64,000 nucleotides of DNA, from contig JAUDYN010000010.1 of NCBI GenBank assembly GCA_030407005.1, forward strand, positions 1,240,001-1,304,000, read 5' to 3'. The stretch comes from Desarmillaria ectypa. Lineage: Eukaryota; Basidiomycota; Agaricomycetes; Agaricales; Physalacriaceae. The position numbers and the translations under genes are program-made. Below the pieces are notes generated by a model. The model was not told the DNA's origin and ran no database searches. It saw only the letters and a list, made by a program, of their open reading frames with translations. Shown here one piece after another: positions 43,852 to 54,868 of this stretch. Every line of letters begins with the position of its first letter. Positions within the stretch are counted from its first letter, which is position 1.

Positions 43852-45882
43852 ATGAAAATAATCAAACATCGAGGTCCAAGGCGCCCATACCAGTCACCGA
43901 TTGCGGAAAAGGGCGAGCCTCCATGCAGAAAAGCGTTGCTAATCGGTATCAATTACAAGACGGGCAAGGATTCTGGGAACGAGCAGTATGAGCTGCACAC
44001 GCCCCATCGCGATGTTCACGACATGAAGGATCTTCTCATCAGTACGTTTCCATAACCCGATCAGAAAATTCTAACGTTCAGGTTCATCCGCCCCCCACAG
44101 AACATTATGGCTATGACGATGCGAACATCACCATGCTATTGGATGACGGGAAATCCGCCGAGAGACAACCCACGCAGTCAAACATTGTGTGTAACCTCCG
44201 CGATATATGTCCGACTGTCATAGTAGTGATCGAAGAACTCGTATCAGATTCGTGAAATCAAAAAACTTGTTCAAGACGCAAAATCTGGCGACCGTTTCTT
44301 CTTTCAATGTAGGCAGTTCATCTGCCTTGTGTAACTCAAGTTCGTTGACCTTGGGATACAGACTCCGGTCATGTCGGACAAGTGGAGAACAAGAATAACA
44401 GCGAAGAGGACGGGATGGATGAATGTACGCACCATCTTTCCGTATCGAAATTCTCCTCATGTGCCTCGAACTTGTGTAGGCTTGATCCCTTGTGATCATA
44501 ACGATGAGCATGATTCGAGAAAGATCATGGACAATGTACGTCGCTCAACTGTCACATCGGTTTCACAAATCAACGGGTATCAGGAGTTACGGCGGCATCT
44601 CGTGGATGCTCTACCCATCGGAAGTAGCCTGGTTGTACGCCGAGTTTCATCTCGCAAGTATCGCCTTTCTGACATAAACTGTAGGCCGTTTTTGATTCTT
44701 GCCATTCTGCATCGCTCCTGGGTGCGTTTACCGACTCTACACAAACGCGCATATAGTTTGCTGATCGTTGCTATGCAGATCTCGACCATTTCCGTTGTAA
44801 CAGAGTTTATGTTCCTTGGATATCTAAAGGCCGCCGCAGGTCCGACTCTATGTGGAATCGTAACGGTATGAATCTTGATATCAATCTGTAGGCCCGCCCT
44901 CTGATTAGCAGTCGCACAGTGCGGCGCCAAGCCATGGCCCTAAGCAGGTCAGTGTATCAGACGAAACGCGTCAGTAGGAAGGTTGTCAAGTCCAAGAAAA
45001 CCTCCATCGGGAGAATTGCGGACTCAAATGTAGATGTTCATATAAAAGCCACCCGACGTCTGTCAATCAAATCGACTTTCGAGAAATACGATAGATGGCT
45101 GGATGATACAGAGCTGTCACCTATTCCCAGATGTGATTCTCCCATTGCGTTATGGCCCTGCGAAGGCTTTTGCCAGCCTTCCGATGCGGAACTTCCGTAT
45201 GTGGTGAGGATCGTCCCGCGTTGCTTTAATGAATAAAGTATATCTCACAATCGTCGGCCGCACAGATATCTCTGGGGGCTTGCAAGGATGACCAGGTATC
45301 CTGGGAAGATAGCAAAGGTGCCTCTATGACTCGAGTAAGTAATATCGGCCGAGCTCCAAAGTACCCACACTGATTTTCACCCCAGGCTCTTATCGAGATC
45401 CTCAGTACGTCGCTATAAAAAAAATGTCAAATATGATGTATCTGATTGTGTTGTCACAGAAAAAGATCCTCACCCATCGTTGAAAGACCTCATGACGAAC
45501 GTCAGGTATGCGGCGTGTACATCTCACCTTATTTGTTCGCCGCATTAACATCGTGTCGTCTTAGCCACGAAGTACATAAGGCTGCTTTAAACTTGCACAA
45601 GGACGTTAAGACGTACAAGAAACGCGTGAAGGAGTGGCGCAGAGCTAAGGAAAGGCTAGGCCAAAAAGTCGTATCTATGTCCGACGACTTGGTTCTGGAG
45701 ATGGACAATTTCCAAGACCCACAGGTTAGTGTTCTGGCTTGCCTTTCTATTTGACAATCTCATTTTTATGCTTCGGTAGCTCTCCAGTCACAGACCCTTG
45801 GTATGTTCTCTTGCCTTTATCTCTATCTGCTGGTTTCCTGACTTGCCTGCTGTAGGATATGAATGCCCCCTGGGTCCTATGA
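43852..45882 (+). CDS. Metacaspase-like protease (caspase p20 fold)
   Basis: Fifteen exons: 43852–44041, 44101–44186, 44248–44308, 44362–44424, 44480–44535, 44584–44631, 44685–44721, 44779–44865, 44920–45203, 45266–45334, 45386–45404, 45460–45505, 45565–45724, 45780–45800, 45856–45882; 417 residues, in phase. A start at 43795 adds 19 residues. Metacaspases are Cys proteases that cleave after Arg or Lys and act in stress and cell death. The fold is clear: 'KALLIGINY', 'HRDVHDMKDLLI', 'HYGYDDANITMLLDD', the catalytic His in 'FFQYSGHVGQ', 'LIPCDHNDEHDSRKIMD' and the catalytic Cys in 'AVFDSCHSASLLDL'. The usual Gly after the catalytic His is Val. Later parts ('DDQVSWEDSKGASMT', 'MDNFQDPQ', ending 'PLDMNAPWVL') match mushroom metacaspases. 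The acceptor of exon 9 is the least certain junction. Confidence 0.88.
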
Positions 45883-46772
45883 CACTATGCTTATGCTTCA
45901 TACGGATAACTCATTCCCCTTGTGCAACTGCATCGATTATTTAAACTTTTAAGCTATGGGTCATACATCTTACTCTTATTGCATTATATCTTAAACTACT
46001 TGTATAATACGTTCTTAAACCAGTTCGTTGTAAATATACTAACGGTGACCATGAGCAGTATGAGAGTGAAAAATTGTGCGTTGAGTCGTTAACGTTCTTA
46101 AGTTTTATGTTCAAGTAGTAATCAGCGGTCAATAAATCAACTTGACGGTCGTGGGATCTGAAACACAAGATTCAGCAAGAGTTATTCACCTAAACACTAT
46201 GGTAAAGCGAGCAGCTACCACATCGTTAGCATCATACCAGGAGCATCGGGGTGCCTTTAATGGTGGTGAGCTGCGAAGGTGTGGTCGAGTTACAGGACAG
46301 TTATAGGCGGCATCTATCATTGACGAACGCAACGGCACTTGCTACCTTTTGCTCAACTTGGCGGGCTGTCCCTTCTCTGGCTACTGCACCCCAGAAAACC
46401 TTTCATCAGAAATACAGCTGTCGGCCAGAGACACGATGAACTAAGATGTTCAGGACGTCAGCCATCCAACGAGTCGTGCAGTGATGAGTTTGGAATCTAG
46501 ACCAAGCACCTGTTTGTCGACGAAGATAGTTACTTCAATCCAACATTCTTGACATGTCCAAAGATTCATTATAAGCTAACCCTTGGGATGAAGCTAAAGT
46601 ACGAGTCGGGTACAGGTGTGGTGTTCAGTAGGTTTGTCTCTTCCGCAAAGATTGGTGTATAAAATGTTACATATCTGATGCAAAAACAATAAATAATTAG
46701 TAGAACAGCTCGAGAACGGGATGCAAACGAGTATCAGTAGAGTAGTCCCTGCCTATTGTCTGAGAGTCTGTG
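45883..46772. other. Intergenic between convergent genes
   Basis: 3′ ends of the metacaspase gene (+) and the Rho GTPase gene (−) face each other here. AT-rich near 45950–46140 and 46660–46710. No gene is recognised. Confidence 0.35.
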
Positions 46773-47572
46773 TTATATCACAACGCATCGCCGTTCTCGT
46801 ACAATCTTCCCCCATCTTCCCTTCATGCTTTCTTTCAAAGCTAGATTGAATACATCGTGGACGCCCGTTCCCGTTTTCGCGGAACATTCTATATATTTTG
46901 CGCCGATCTCTTTCGCCACGCTGGATCCTTGCTCCCAGCTGACAGGTGTCTGGCCTTGGGCGCCCAACATCCGTTTTGTCTGCTCATCCTTGCGAAGATC
47001 GATCTTTGTCCCCACTAGAATCAAGGGTGTTCCCTCGCAGAAATGAGCCACCTCCGGATACCACTGGTAGTTTGGGCCGTCAGACACCAACCCAACGTAA
47101 AAGATATCAGCCACACACCTTATCCAGGACGTTTCCTAGGCTTGTTGGGAAATCGATAGAGAAAACAATGAGTATGACATTGCTCTCTGGGTAGCTGAGT
47201 GGCCGCAACCGATCATACTCCTCCTGCCCCGCTGTATCCCATAGCGCCAATTCGATTTCCTTTCCTTCAAAATGAACCTGCGTCACGTAATTCTCAAACA
47301 CTGTTGGTATGTATGCCTGCAAGAATCAGCTTGATTGGTAGAAAGGTAACCCGAATAAGTGCACCTCTGGAAATCGATTTTCTGCATACACAATTAGAAG
47401 ACATGTTTTGCCACATCCACCTTTGATGGCAAGTGAGTTTGTTGATGATCCAGAAGCAATGTTGGCGCGCACCGTCGCCAACAACTACAAGCTTTCGCTT
47501 GAGATCAGGCCTTCGGGGAGGGAAAGAGGGCGGTGATGATTGATAAGAGGTATCCATAGTACGTCCCGGCAA
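46773..47572 (-). CDS. Rho-family small GTPase
   Basis: Four exons on the reverse strand: 47572–47473, 47420–47365, 47316–47119, 47063–46773; 214 residues, in phase. A second ATG 15 bases downstream is possible. Rho GTPases switch polarity, actin and wall-synthesis effectors on and off. Motifs are the P-loop '[11 protein letters not shown]' (created by the first splice), effector loop 'YIPTVFENY', switch 2 '[17 protein letters not shown]', '[10 protein letters not shown]' as the guanine-binding motif, 'ECSAKTG', and a basic tail ending in the prenylation motif CVVI. A Pro/Ser-rich N-terminal extension of about 20 residues precedes the fold. It is closest to the Rho1/Rho2 side of the family, but several residues around the switch regions are unusual, so I do not assign a number. 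Gpi1 starts 220 bases away on the opposite strand, so the two are divergently transcribed. Confidence 0.9.
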
Positions 47573-47791
47573 TGTAGCACTGGAAATAGAATGGGGAAAG
47601 CGAGGGAAGGCGAGTTGAGGCGGGATGGTGGTCGTCGACTGACAGGCGGCCCCAAAGTGGGTTGAACAATCAACATCGATATCACGTGGCCGTTTTCCTT
47701 CTCACCATCTCATCCGATGTCGGCGATTTTGGTTTCGATATGAATATGTGGCTATAAGCATCGTAGACGACAATAGGACGGCAATACTGGC

Positions 47792-50067
47792 ATGACACCG
47801 ACGACCATCTTCTGGCCTACAGATCTTGTCGAGCCAGGGTTTTGTTTTGGTTGGAGGAGGCCCGCTTTGTGTGTTGCAGGGCGCCTGGCTGTGGACACGG
47901 TAAGCATCGTTGCCGTGCGTTTCGACTTCTTTCTGACAATTCTCTAGATATCGGAGGCAGAGGCCGCGGTCGAGATCGTTTTGGCATCGCCTGAGTACCG
48001 TTCCTTGCGTGACGCCTGTGGGGAGGATCCAGTCATATTCGGCAAATTCACCTGCGAACGAAGACAAAAGATCACGGTCCCAATTTTCCATTTTCCGGTC
48101 CCTAGGTGAGCTTTTCTTGGAATGTATGTGCTTGATTCTTCACATGGCAACAGAGACTATAGCGTCGTTTACTATTACCGCCATCTTCCGACTACTCTCC
48201 GCTTCTATTCTCTAGAAGCTTTGAGACTTGACTATCATGCTCAGGAACAGTACAGCGCTTCTGTTTCCGCCAATGCTTCTGCCTTGGATTACGCGGCTTT
48301 CTGCGTTTCTGGTTCCTCTCCAGGCATCAATACTATGGTCGTAAATCAGGTAGGCGAGAATTGCTGCTTGTCTCTTCTTTCTCATAATTGGCCTAGTTCA
48401 ATGTTGCTTACACTGCCGAAGATCTTCTACAGAACTATCTCTACCCTTCAGAGCCATTGCTCAAAACAGACATCTTGTGGACCCTTTTTGATCCGTCCTG
48501 GAAAAAGATTTCACCCTTGCTAGCACTTTTCTCCAACTTTCTAACCGCAATTTGCAATGCGCCTGTCCTCTTATCATTTGGAATAAAGGATCTCTCGGCC
48601 ATCTGTGCGTCATCGTTGGTCTGTGACGCCAGAAAGTGATAACTGATATAGCATATAGTTCAGCAAATCGACGTTCGTGCAGAACAAGCCGACTTTTTTG
48701 CAGCAGAAGTATCTCCGTTGCGCAACCGTGGCAAGACACCCACGTCTCTGTATTCAGCACGATACATCAAGTTTGTTCTCTTTCCTCTCTCATATCTGCG
48801 TTCTAATAGGTTCTAGCTTTTTCAATACCGTATGGCTCCTGCTTAATGATATCACAATCGGATCAGCTATAGGTTCCTTTCTATGCGACAATCACATCGT
48901 CCTTGCTTCCATGCTCAACGCAATGGTGGATGTAAATTAGATTCTTGTTTGATTTCTCACCCCTTTTAACGCCATACTTAGAACATTCTCATTCAATGGA
49001 CTCAGTGGGTTTTACACTGGCTGGACTCATGGCCTGCCGGTCTCAAGCTCAATACGGAGCTTAGTCGATTTTATTCGCAAACCTTTATCGGTTTGATAGC
49101 CATGTGGGGTCGTACGTGAATTCAGTTATTCTTTTCTTCTTGAGGCTTTCCTTCTCCGTAGGTGTTCTCCAATGGGTAGCTCCCCATCTACCGGCAATTA
49201 TATACTTCTTTGGCGTTGCCAGCTGGGGAGGCGCGACTTTGTCCATCTCGCTGTTCTCCGATTTACTAGCTATTTTAACCGCCCACATATACGTCTGTTA
49301 TTTCGTATCCAACGCTGTCTATGCGAGACTTCTGACTACTGCTGGATCATTGTGGAATATTTTCCGAGGTACTTCCTGCTTATCATTACTTGTGTTTCGT
49401 TAGGGACGTGTTCATAGGTAAACGATACAACGCCCTACGCAATCGTACCGACACTTGGGAGTACGATATCGATCAACTTCTCTTTGGTACAATTTTGTTC
49501 ACACTCTTGGCATTTTTGTTCCCAACGGTGTTAGTGTACTACTCCTTATTTGCTCTGGTATGGTTTTTTTTCTTTCTTTTTCATTCTTGCGACTGCCCTG
49601 TGTTGATGCTAGTCTTAGTTGCGATTGGCGATCATTCTAGTGCAGGCTTGTCTGGAAACTCAATTGGCATTCATGAACCATTTTCCTTTGTTTGCATTGA
49701 TGCTCCGCGTCAAAGATCAGTGGCGACTTCCAGGTTTGTCTTCGATATTGTCTTCGTTCATGTTACCGACATCCTTTTAGGTGGAATATTCATCATCCTT
49801 GAAAGAAATGAGCATTTCCTAGTCATCAAAAGCCAGCCAGTCCCTTTCTCTTCAATATTCTTCCAGTATAGTATGTCTTTCCTTTCCCCTTTTCGAAGAA
49901 CAATCATATCTAACAGAACACGTGTCTCAGTTCGCCTGTCCTCTCGCCTGGCGTCCCACTATAATCCTCTTCGGTTGCTACGTCGTTTATTAGCTGGAAA
50001 GCTCCTCGAGCCTATACCGCGGGACTCGATCCGCTACAGTGAATCTACTGAAAAGCGAGAGGAGTGA
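47792..50067 (+). CDS. GPI1: Gpi1/PIG-Q subunit of GPI-GlcNAc transferase
   Basis: Twelve exons: 47792–47899, 47948–48105, 48154–48349, 48397–48618, 48664–48770, 48817–48931, 48982–49111, 49162–49368, 49418–49557, 49619–49733, 49781–49870, 49931–50067; 574 residues, in phase. Gpi1 belongs to the ER complex that adds N-acetylglucosamine to phosphatidylinositol, the first step of GPI-anchor synthesis. Family features appear in order: 'QIDVRAEQADFFAAE', 'NTVWLLLNDITIGSAIGSFL', 'LHWLDSWPAGLKLNTELS', 'VAPHLPAIIYFFG', 'SISLFSDLLAILTAHIYV', 'FRGKRYNALRNRTDTWEYD', 'QLLFGTILFTLLAFLFPTVL', 'MNHFPLFALMLRVKDQWRLP' and a short basic C-terminus. The soluble N-terminal region is less conserved, so the start (ATG at 47792) is the least certain part. 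Confidence 0.92.
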
Positions 50068-50182
50068 TATATTCATCATCATGTTTATGTGGTACGATAT
50101 TAACGGGAAGTGCCAGCCCTGCTGAGCCTGAAGGGTTGAATAACAGGCTCTTTGTGTTTGGCTCAACCCCGGAAAAGTCACA

Positions 50183-51280
50183 TCAACCGCGCTGATCCCT
50201 TGTCCTGATCGACAGGCGCGGTCTTCTCGTTGCTGATTCCGGAGTAGATACAACGTATTGTCCACCGGGATCAGAGATGCTAGGCGACGGCATTTGGATG
50301 GCCTCCATCACCGGTCGACGATTCGTTGGCAGTGTATTCGACCGCGGGCGTGGCCCGTGAAGGACAGGTGTCCTAGCAATCTGAGCCCGCGACGGAGCGG
50401 GTTTAGAAATGGAAACGGGACAAGGAGAGGGGACAACGGGAAGTGGACGAATAGACCGTTTGGACCCCGAACGAAGATGTCGAGGGATGGGTGGGACGGG
50501 TGGTACATCCGATGACGGCTGAGCGGCGATGGAGAGACTTGGCTCATTTGAATTACTGGGTACCTGTAGAAACGGCGACGAAATTGGCTTCGCCAAATGT
50601 TGTTGACTGGGCGGCCGCTCGGTCATGGGCGATTCAGGACTGACGCCGTACATTTCCAAGATACTCCATGTAGCTGAGGCTGAAACGACGGCTGAGATGG
50701 GTGAGGGAGACGGGGAATGCACATTTATTGTGGTGGTCATGTTTAGTCGCGGGGACCCTGTCTGCGTCAGTGGGGTACTCTGCGTAGGGGGGACTTCGCT
50801 GTCTGGGGTCAATGGTGGTGAATTCGTCGTTGGGGAGGGCAGAGCACGGAATATGTTTCCGTGCGTCCAGAGCATGGACATTCGCTTGAGATCAATGGGC
50901 AAATCGCGTTTCGAAGGCTCCATTATCGACACAAGCGAGAACCGCTGTTCGTCCAAGTTCCCTTCCTCCTCGTCTGCTATGCTGTTCCACTCTGTTCCCG
51001 CGGGCGAAGTTGATTTAGGCATTAGCCTTTGCCTGCTTGTAAACGGTCTAACCGTGAACTCGAACCCGCCACCTCCAGGCTCCGATGGACGCCACCCGGG
51101 AGAGATCTCGTCCTCAACATCTTCCAGGAACCATTCGCTCTTCTTCTGTTTACCTCCCTGCCCATGTCTTTCCCCGTCTCTTTCGTTTCCCTTGCTTCTA
51201 CTGTTTCTCCCCTCGGATGCGCTATGCGAGGCTGAATGAAAATAGACAGCGTTCGACGAGCGACGCCTTCCCTTGTACAT
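50183..51280 (-). CDS. Disordered Ser/Pro-rich protein of unknown function
   Basis: Single open frame of 365 codons. The sequence is rich in Ser, Pro, Thr and Arg with clusters such as 'HSPSPSPISAVVSASAT' and 'DVPPVPPIPRHL', an acidic patch 'EDVEDEIS' and a Gly run. No domain, signal peptide or membrane segment is seen. Composition suggests an intrinsically disordered regulatory or scaffold protein with SH3-binding-like Pro motifs. It converges on Gpi1, with about 115 bases between the stop codons. An upstream exon is possible. Confidence 0.65.
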   Translation of the reverse strand: MYKGRRRSSNAVYFHSASHSASEGRNSRSKGNERDGERHGQGGKQKKSEWFLEDVEDEISPGWRPSEPGGGGFEFTVRPFTSRQRLMPKSTSPAGTEWNSIADEEEGNLDEQRFSLVSIMEPSKRDLPIDLKRMSMLWTHGNIFRALPSPTTNSPPLTPDSEVPPTQSTPLTQTGSPRLNMTTTINVHSPSPSPISAVVSASATWSILEMYGVSPESPMTERPPSQQHLAKPISSPFLQVPSNSNEPSLSIAAQPSSDVPPVPPIPRHLRSGSKRSIRPLPVVPSPCPVSISKPAPSRAQIARTPVLHGPRPRSNTLPTNRRPVMEAIQMPSPSISDPGGQYVVSTPESATRRPRLSIRTRDQRG

Positions 51281-51779
51281 CGGTGAAAATGCGAGTTAAA
51301 AGTCCTGTCGAAAAGCTGCCTGCAGCTTTTGAATGTAAGGCACTATCTACAGCGTAAATTGATCAATATAAGATCAGTAGACGTAAACCTCCGTTGTGAT
51401 GGTGTAGGCGTCTTTGCGGGAGCTGCACAGGGAAAGGTGATGCGGCTGTCATGGAGAATGCATCGCCGTGGCGTCTTGAAACGCACTTCCAGCAAGCCGA
51501 GATCCGATGGTTCTTCAAATCAAGGAGGTGGATCCTTTTGGTCAAGCCAGCAGTCGGGGGGTAAGACCATTCAAGTAGTCAATGCACAGTACTAAGCTAA
51601 ACGGGTACAGACAATCTGCGGAGTTCTGCATTTTGATCTTTCATCAATTGCCTCCCATCTCAGCGCTCTTTCACAATGGGAATAAGCATAGCTTTTGATT
51701 GATGAAATCACTACGAATAAAAGTACAGATACATCACATTGAGATACCTCAATTCACGCGACGCAATTGAGCTGAATTA
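51281..51779. other. Intergenic, nothing recognised
   Basis: Lies between the disordered-protein gene and the GH5 gene, both on the reverse strand. A short forward frame at 51329–51595 has no recognised features. Confidence 0.3.
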
Positions 51780-53502
51780 TCATGTCACAATTTTGCTTGC
51801 TTTGGCGTTCTCCCTCAGCACCTCATTCAATCCCTCCCTCTTCAAACAGTTCTCGAACCGGAAGCTCTTGGCAAGCTGATCCAATTCTTCTTCTTCATCC
51901 AACCCGCGGAATATTTCTGCCCATTCTCCTATCAGAAACTCAGCAACCAACATAGTACGTGTTATGCGCGTGACCCTATTCTCTAGGGTCCAAAGAGGGG
52001 GGTATAGCTTCCTCCTCGTCTCATCCGGAACGGCGTCTACAATGTGATTCACGATGGGATCATAGATGTGCTTGACCTCGGAATCATCTGCGCCCCAAGC
52101 ATCAGCCGCTAAGCGATGCTTCTTGAGTAAAAATTGTCGCAGTCGCTCCATATATGGCGTATCCGGGTTGACATATACCATACCTTGGAATCCGATGTCT
52201 TTGTACAGCCATATCGACCAGCTCAACATGTCCTGTAGAGAAACGAACAATTAACGGAAACTCAGAAACAGCAAACGGATATCCTCACAAACCTTGTTGT
52301 ACAACTCTAGCTGGTCTCGCAGAACCATGTACCTTGCCTTGTTTATTTTGTCTGTTGCGTCGCCGTCGTACTCCCTCCTCGCATACACGGGCCCCCATTC
52401 GCCGTTCCACACACACAACCCACGCTCATCCATCCAGCGCCGCTTCCTTTTGTACACCGCCTGTAACTTCTCTCTTTGGTCGTCGCTCCCTATATAAACC
52501 TCTTTGCTCTTAGGAAACCCATATAACGAATAATCATGGATCGCATATGCCACATTCTCTCCCCATCGCTCTTTGACGTTTTCCGGGAACTTTGTAAAGT
52601 CCGAGGCGAACGTATTGCCATCCAAGAAGATGATGTGGTTAGGGTCAACGGATTGGACTGCGGTGCATAACCGGTCGTAGACCTCCACCAAACGGGCAAT
52701 TGTCGGGTGAGGATCAGCGGGCTCGTTCATAAGATTATACCCTGCGATCCATTCATTGTCTTTGTAGTGGGATGCGATTTCTGTCCATAACCAGATGAAC
52801 CGATCCTGGAAGTCTCTGTGCTTCCAGAAATTGGCGATATGCGTTCCCCCGTCTGCATGCCATCCACCACTTTGGGCGCCAGGAGCGGTATGCATATCAA
52901 TAATCGTATAGATAGAGTGCTTCGCGCATAAGGATATGACACGGTCAAGATGGTGAAAACCCTCCCGTTTGAGGACCCGAGGATTAGAGTCATCTGCAAA
53001 GGCCGATGTCGCACCGCAACAGATCAGAGAGAAGCTGGCACTTACCTTCAAAGTGTTTGTAATTGACGGCGATTCGAATGCAGTTCAAGCCCAGTGAGCG
53101 AAAGAACATTGCATCTGAATCTGTGAAAAAGTACTCCAAAAACTAGACGATATCCAGGATTCAGATGTACCCTTTGAGCAACTGGATGATCGCGTACTTT
53201 GTCAAAGAAAAAGTTCGCCTTGGTTTCTCCAAGAACATCATTCAAAGCCTCTCGCATTTGGAATTCGCATCCAGGATAACCTTGATCCAACTTCCAGTGA
53301 CTTACCATCGCCAATGGACGAAAGGTATCATATACCTGAGATAAAATTTTCCATACTGCGAATTTTGTCGTCACTGAGCACGAGCTCAGGTAGAAATGGA
53401 AAAGACAAACCACATCCACCCGCCTAAACCAGCTCCTCGGAGGACAACTTGATCATTGTTGCAATTGACGAGCTGCGTTCCCTTGACTCTGAGGGAAAAC
53501 AT
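51780..53502 (-). CDS. Glycoside hydrolase family 5 protein (exo-β-glucanase-like)
   Basis: Six exons on the reverse strand: 53502–53414, 53355–53336 (20 bases), 53280–53198, 53142–53046, 52993–52293, 52232–51780; 480 residues, in phase. GH5 enzymes are (β/α)8 barrels that hydrolyse β-glucosidic links with two glutamates. The acid/base Glu is in 'AGYNLMNEPADPH' and the nucleophile Glu in 'CVWNGEWGPVYA'. Other landmarks are 'VVLRGAGLGGWIMENF', 'NCIRIAVNYKHFE', 'TIIDMHTAPGAQSGGW' and 'SWSIWLYKDIGFQGMVYV'. No signal peptide is visible at the chosen start, so the enzyme may be intracellular. A helical C-terminal extension of about 110 residues follows the barrel. The substrate, possibly a β-glucan or a sterol or lipid glucoside, cannot be fixed from sequence. 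Confidence 0.88.
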
Positions 53503-54868
53503 AGTGTGACCCATCTAAGATGTGAGCTCATCTTTGCTGAGAGATGAAGGTCACCTGCAGTGGAGTGAGAAATCAAAGCCTAGTAACAGGAAATACGTGC
53601 CGAAAAGCCGGTACCCTCTTGAATCGTGGGGCTTTGGCCGCTTTTGCGGGCTAAATTCTGTCGTTGTTCGTGTGACAAGGAATCAAGGGTAAATCTTAGT
53701 CTGCCTTCTATGGTACGAACCATTTGGAGAATTACACTCCCTGTTGTTGTCCCTCTGACGACGCGCGTATTTCGTTTTTTTACGACTTCTTCAGGCCAAA
53801 TTCCAATCAGTGACTGGAATTCGGGATCAACATCTTGGATGTCCATAGAGTCTGTTCTGTGGTAATGTAGCATTCAACAGGCCACGATCTTTTGGATGTT
53901 CTACAAGCTTCCGGTTCTGACCAGCTTGGAGTCAGGACAGCCGATGGAGGCTAGACAGATCACGGCCAGACTTCCAGTTGATGTTAGGTGAAGTGGCTCT
54001 GACACATGCTTTGCATGATCCAAATAGTCATGTGGTGTGGGACGGAACGGCCCCACTACCCTGACGAGTCAGTAATGACCCTGTGGGTACATAAGTACGT
54101 GCTTTCATCAGATCTGAGCCGATTGTCGTGATCACACCACCCCTTAGCCGAGCAGAGCCGCAATACCCTACCCTACAGTGCCCTCACTCCTGAACGTTAC
54201 ATATTTGTGGTTCTCTGACAGAGAAGTTCTTGTGCAATGTCTCGTCATCTTGAAGTATACGAATCGAAGGGCGCGAGTCGCGCGACGTCGACAACAACAG
54301 ATTCTTCTTCGAAATGTCTTCGTGGACAGTCACTGCAGGACTTTTTGAAAACGTCCCTTCTACGTATTGCTGTATTGTCGATGCCAAGATAATCCTTCAC
54401 ATCGCCGATGGGGTTAGATGTTGGAGACGATATTCGAGTGCTGTCAACTAAAAATATTCCCTTTCGTTTTCTCTCTGGCACCCTAGCATCATCCAATTTT
54501 ACGGCTGTGCTCTCACTAAGATTTCGCTAGCTGCGCCTCCGGCCCCGGGGATGGATGCATTCATCACTGAGATCTAAGGGCTCTATGTACTTTCATCGGA
54601 TAGAATTGAACAGGGCTTTGATAGCTCAGTGATATTGGGCTTAATTCACAGGCCAAGGTCAGGCCTAATTCGCAACCCCAGACCTACTCCACGTTCTTAG
54701 AGCAAACCACATCTCTGATGTCTATTCACGCGAGTGAGAACGTTGCTTGCGATTATAATAATAATAATATAGTAATACTAAGGTGAATCTGATTCTGACA
54801 TGGTAGAACGATGATTGAGCAGTGAAACTGACTATTCGTTGTCCAGTGGTACCACAGTCTTCATACTG
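53503..54868. other. Intergenic; AAT microsatellite
   Basis: Reverse-strand frames at 53580–53873 and 54245–54496 have no recognised domain and no splice partners. A short AAT repeat lies at about 54757–54772. Otherwise nothing is recognised. Confidence 0.35.

Noticed and set aside
47702..48091. 129-codon reverse open frame
   Set aside because: Antisense to the first two exons of Gpi1, whose splice model is fully in phase.
50625..51239. 204-codon forward open frame
   Set aside because: Shadow of the Ser/Pro-rich reverse gene at 50183–51280.
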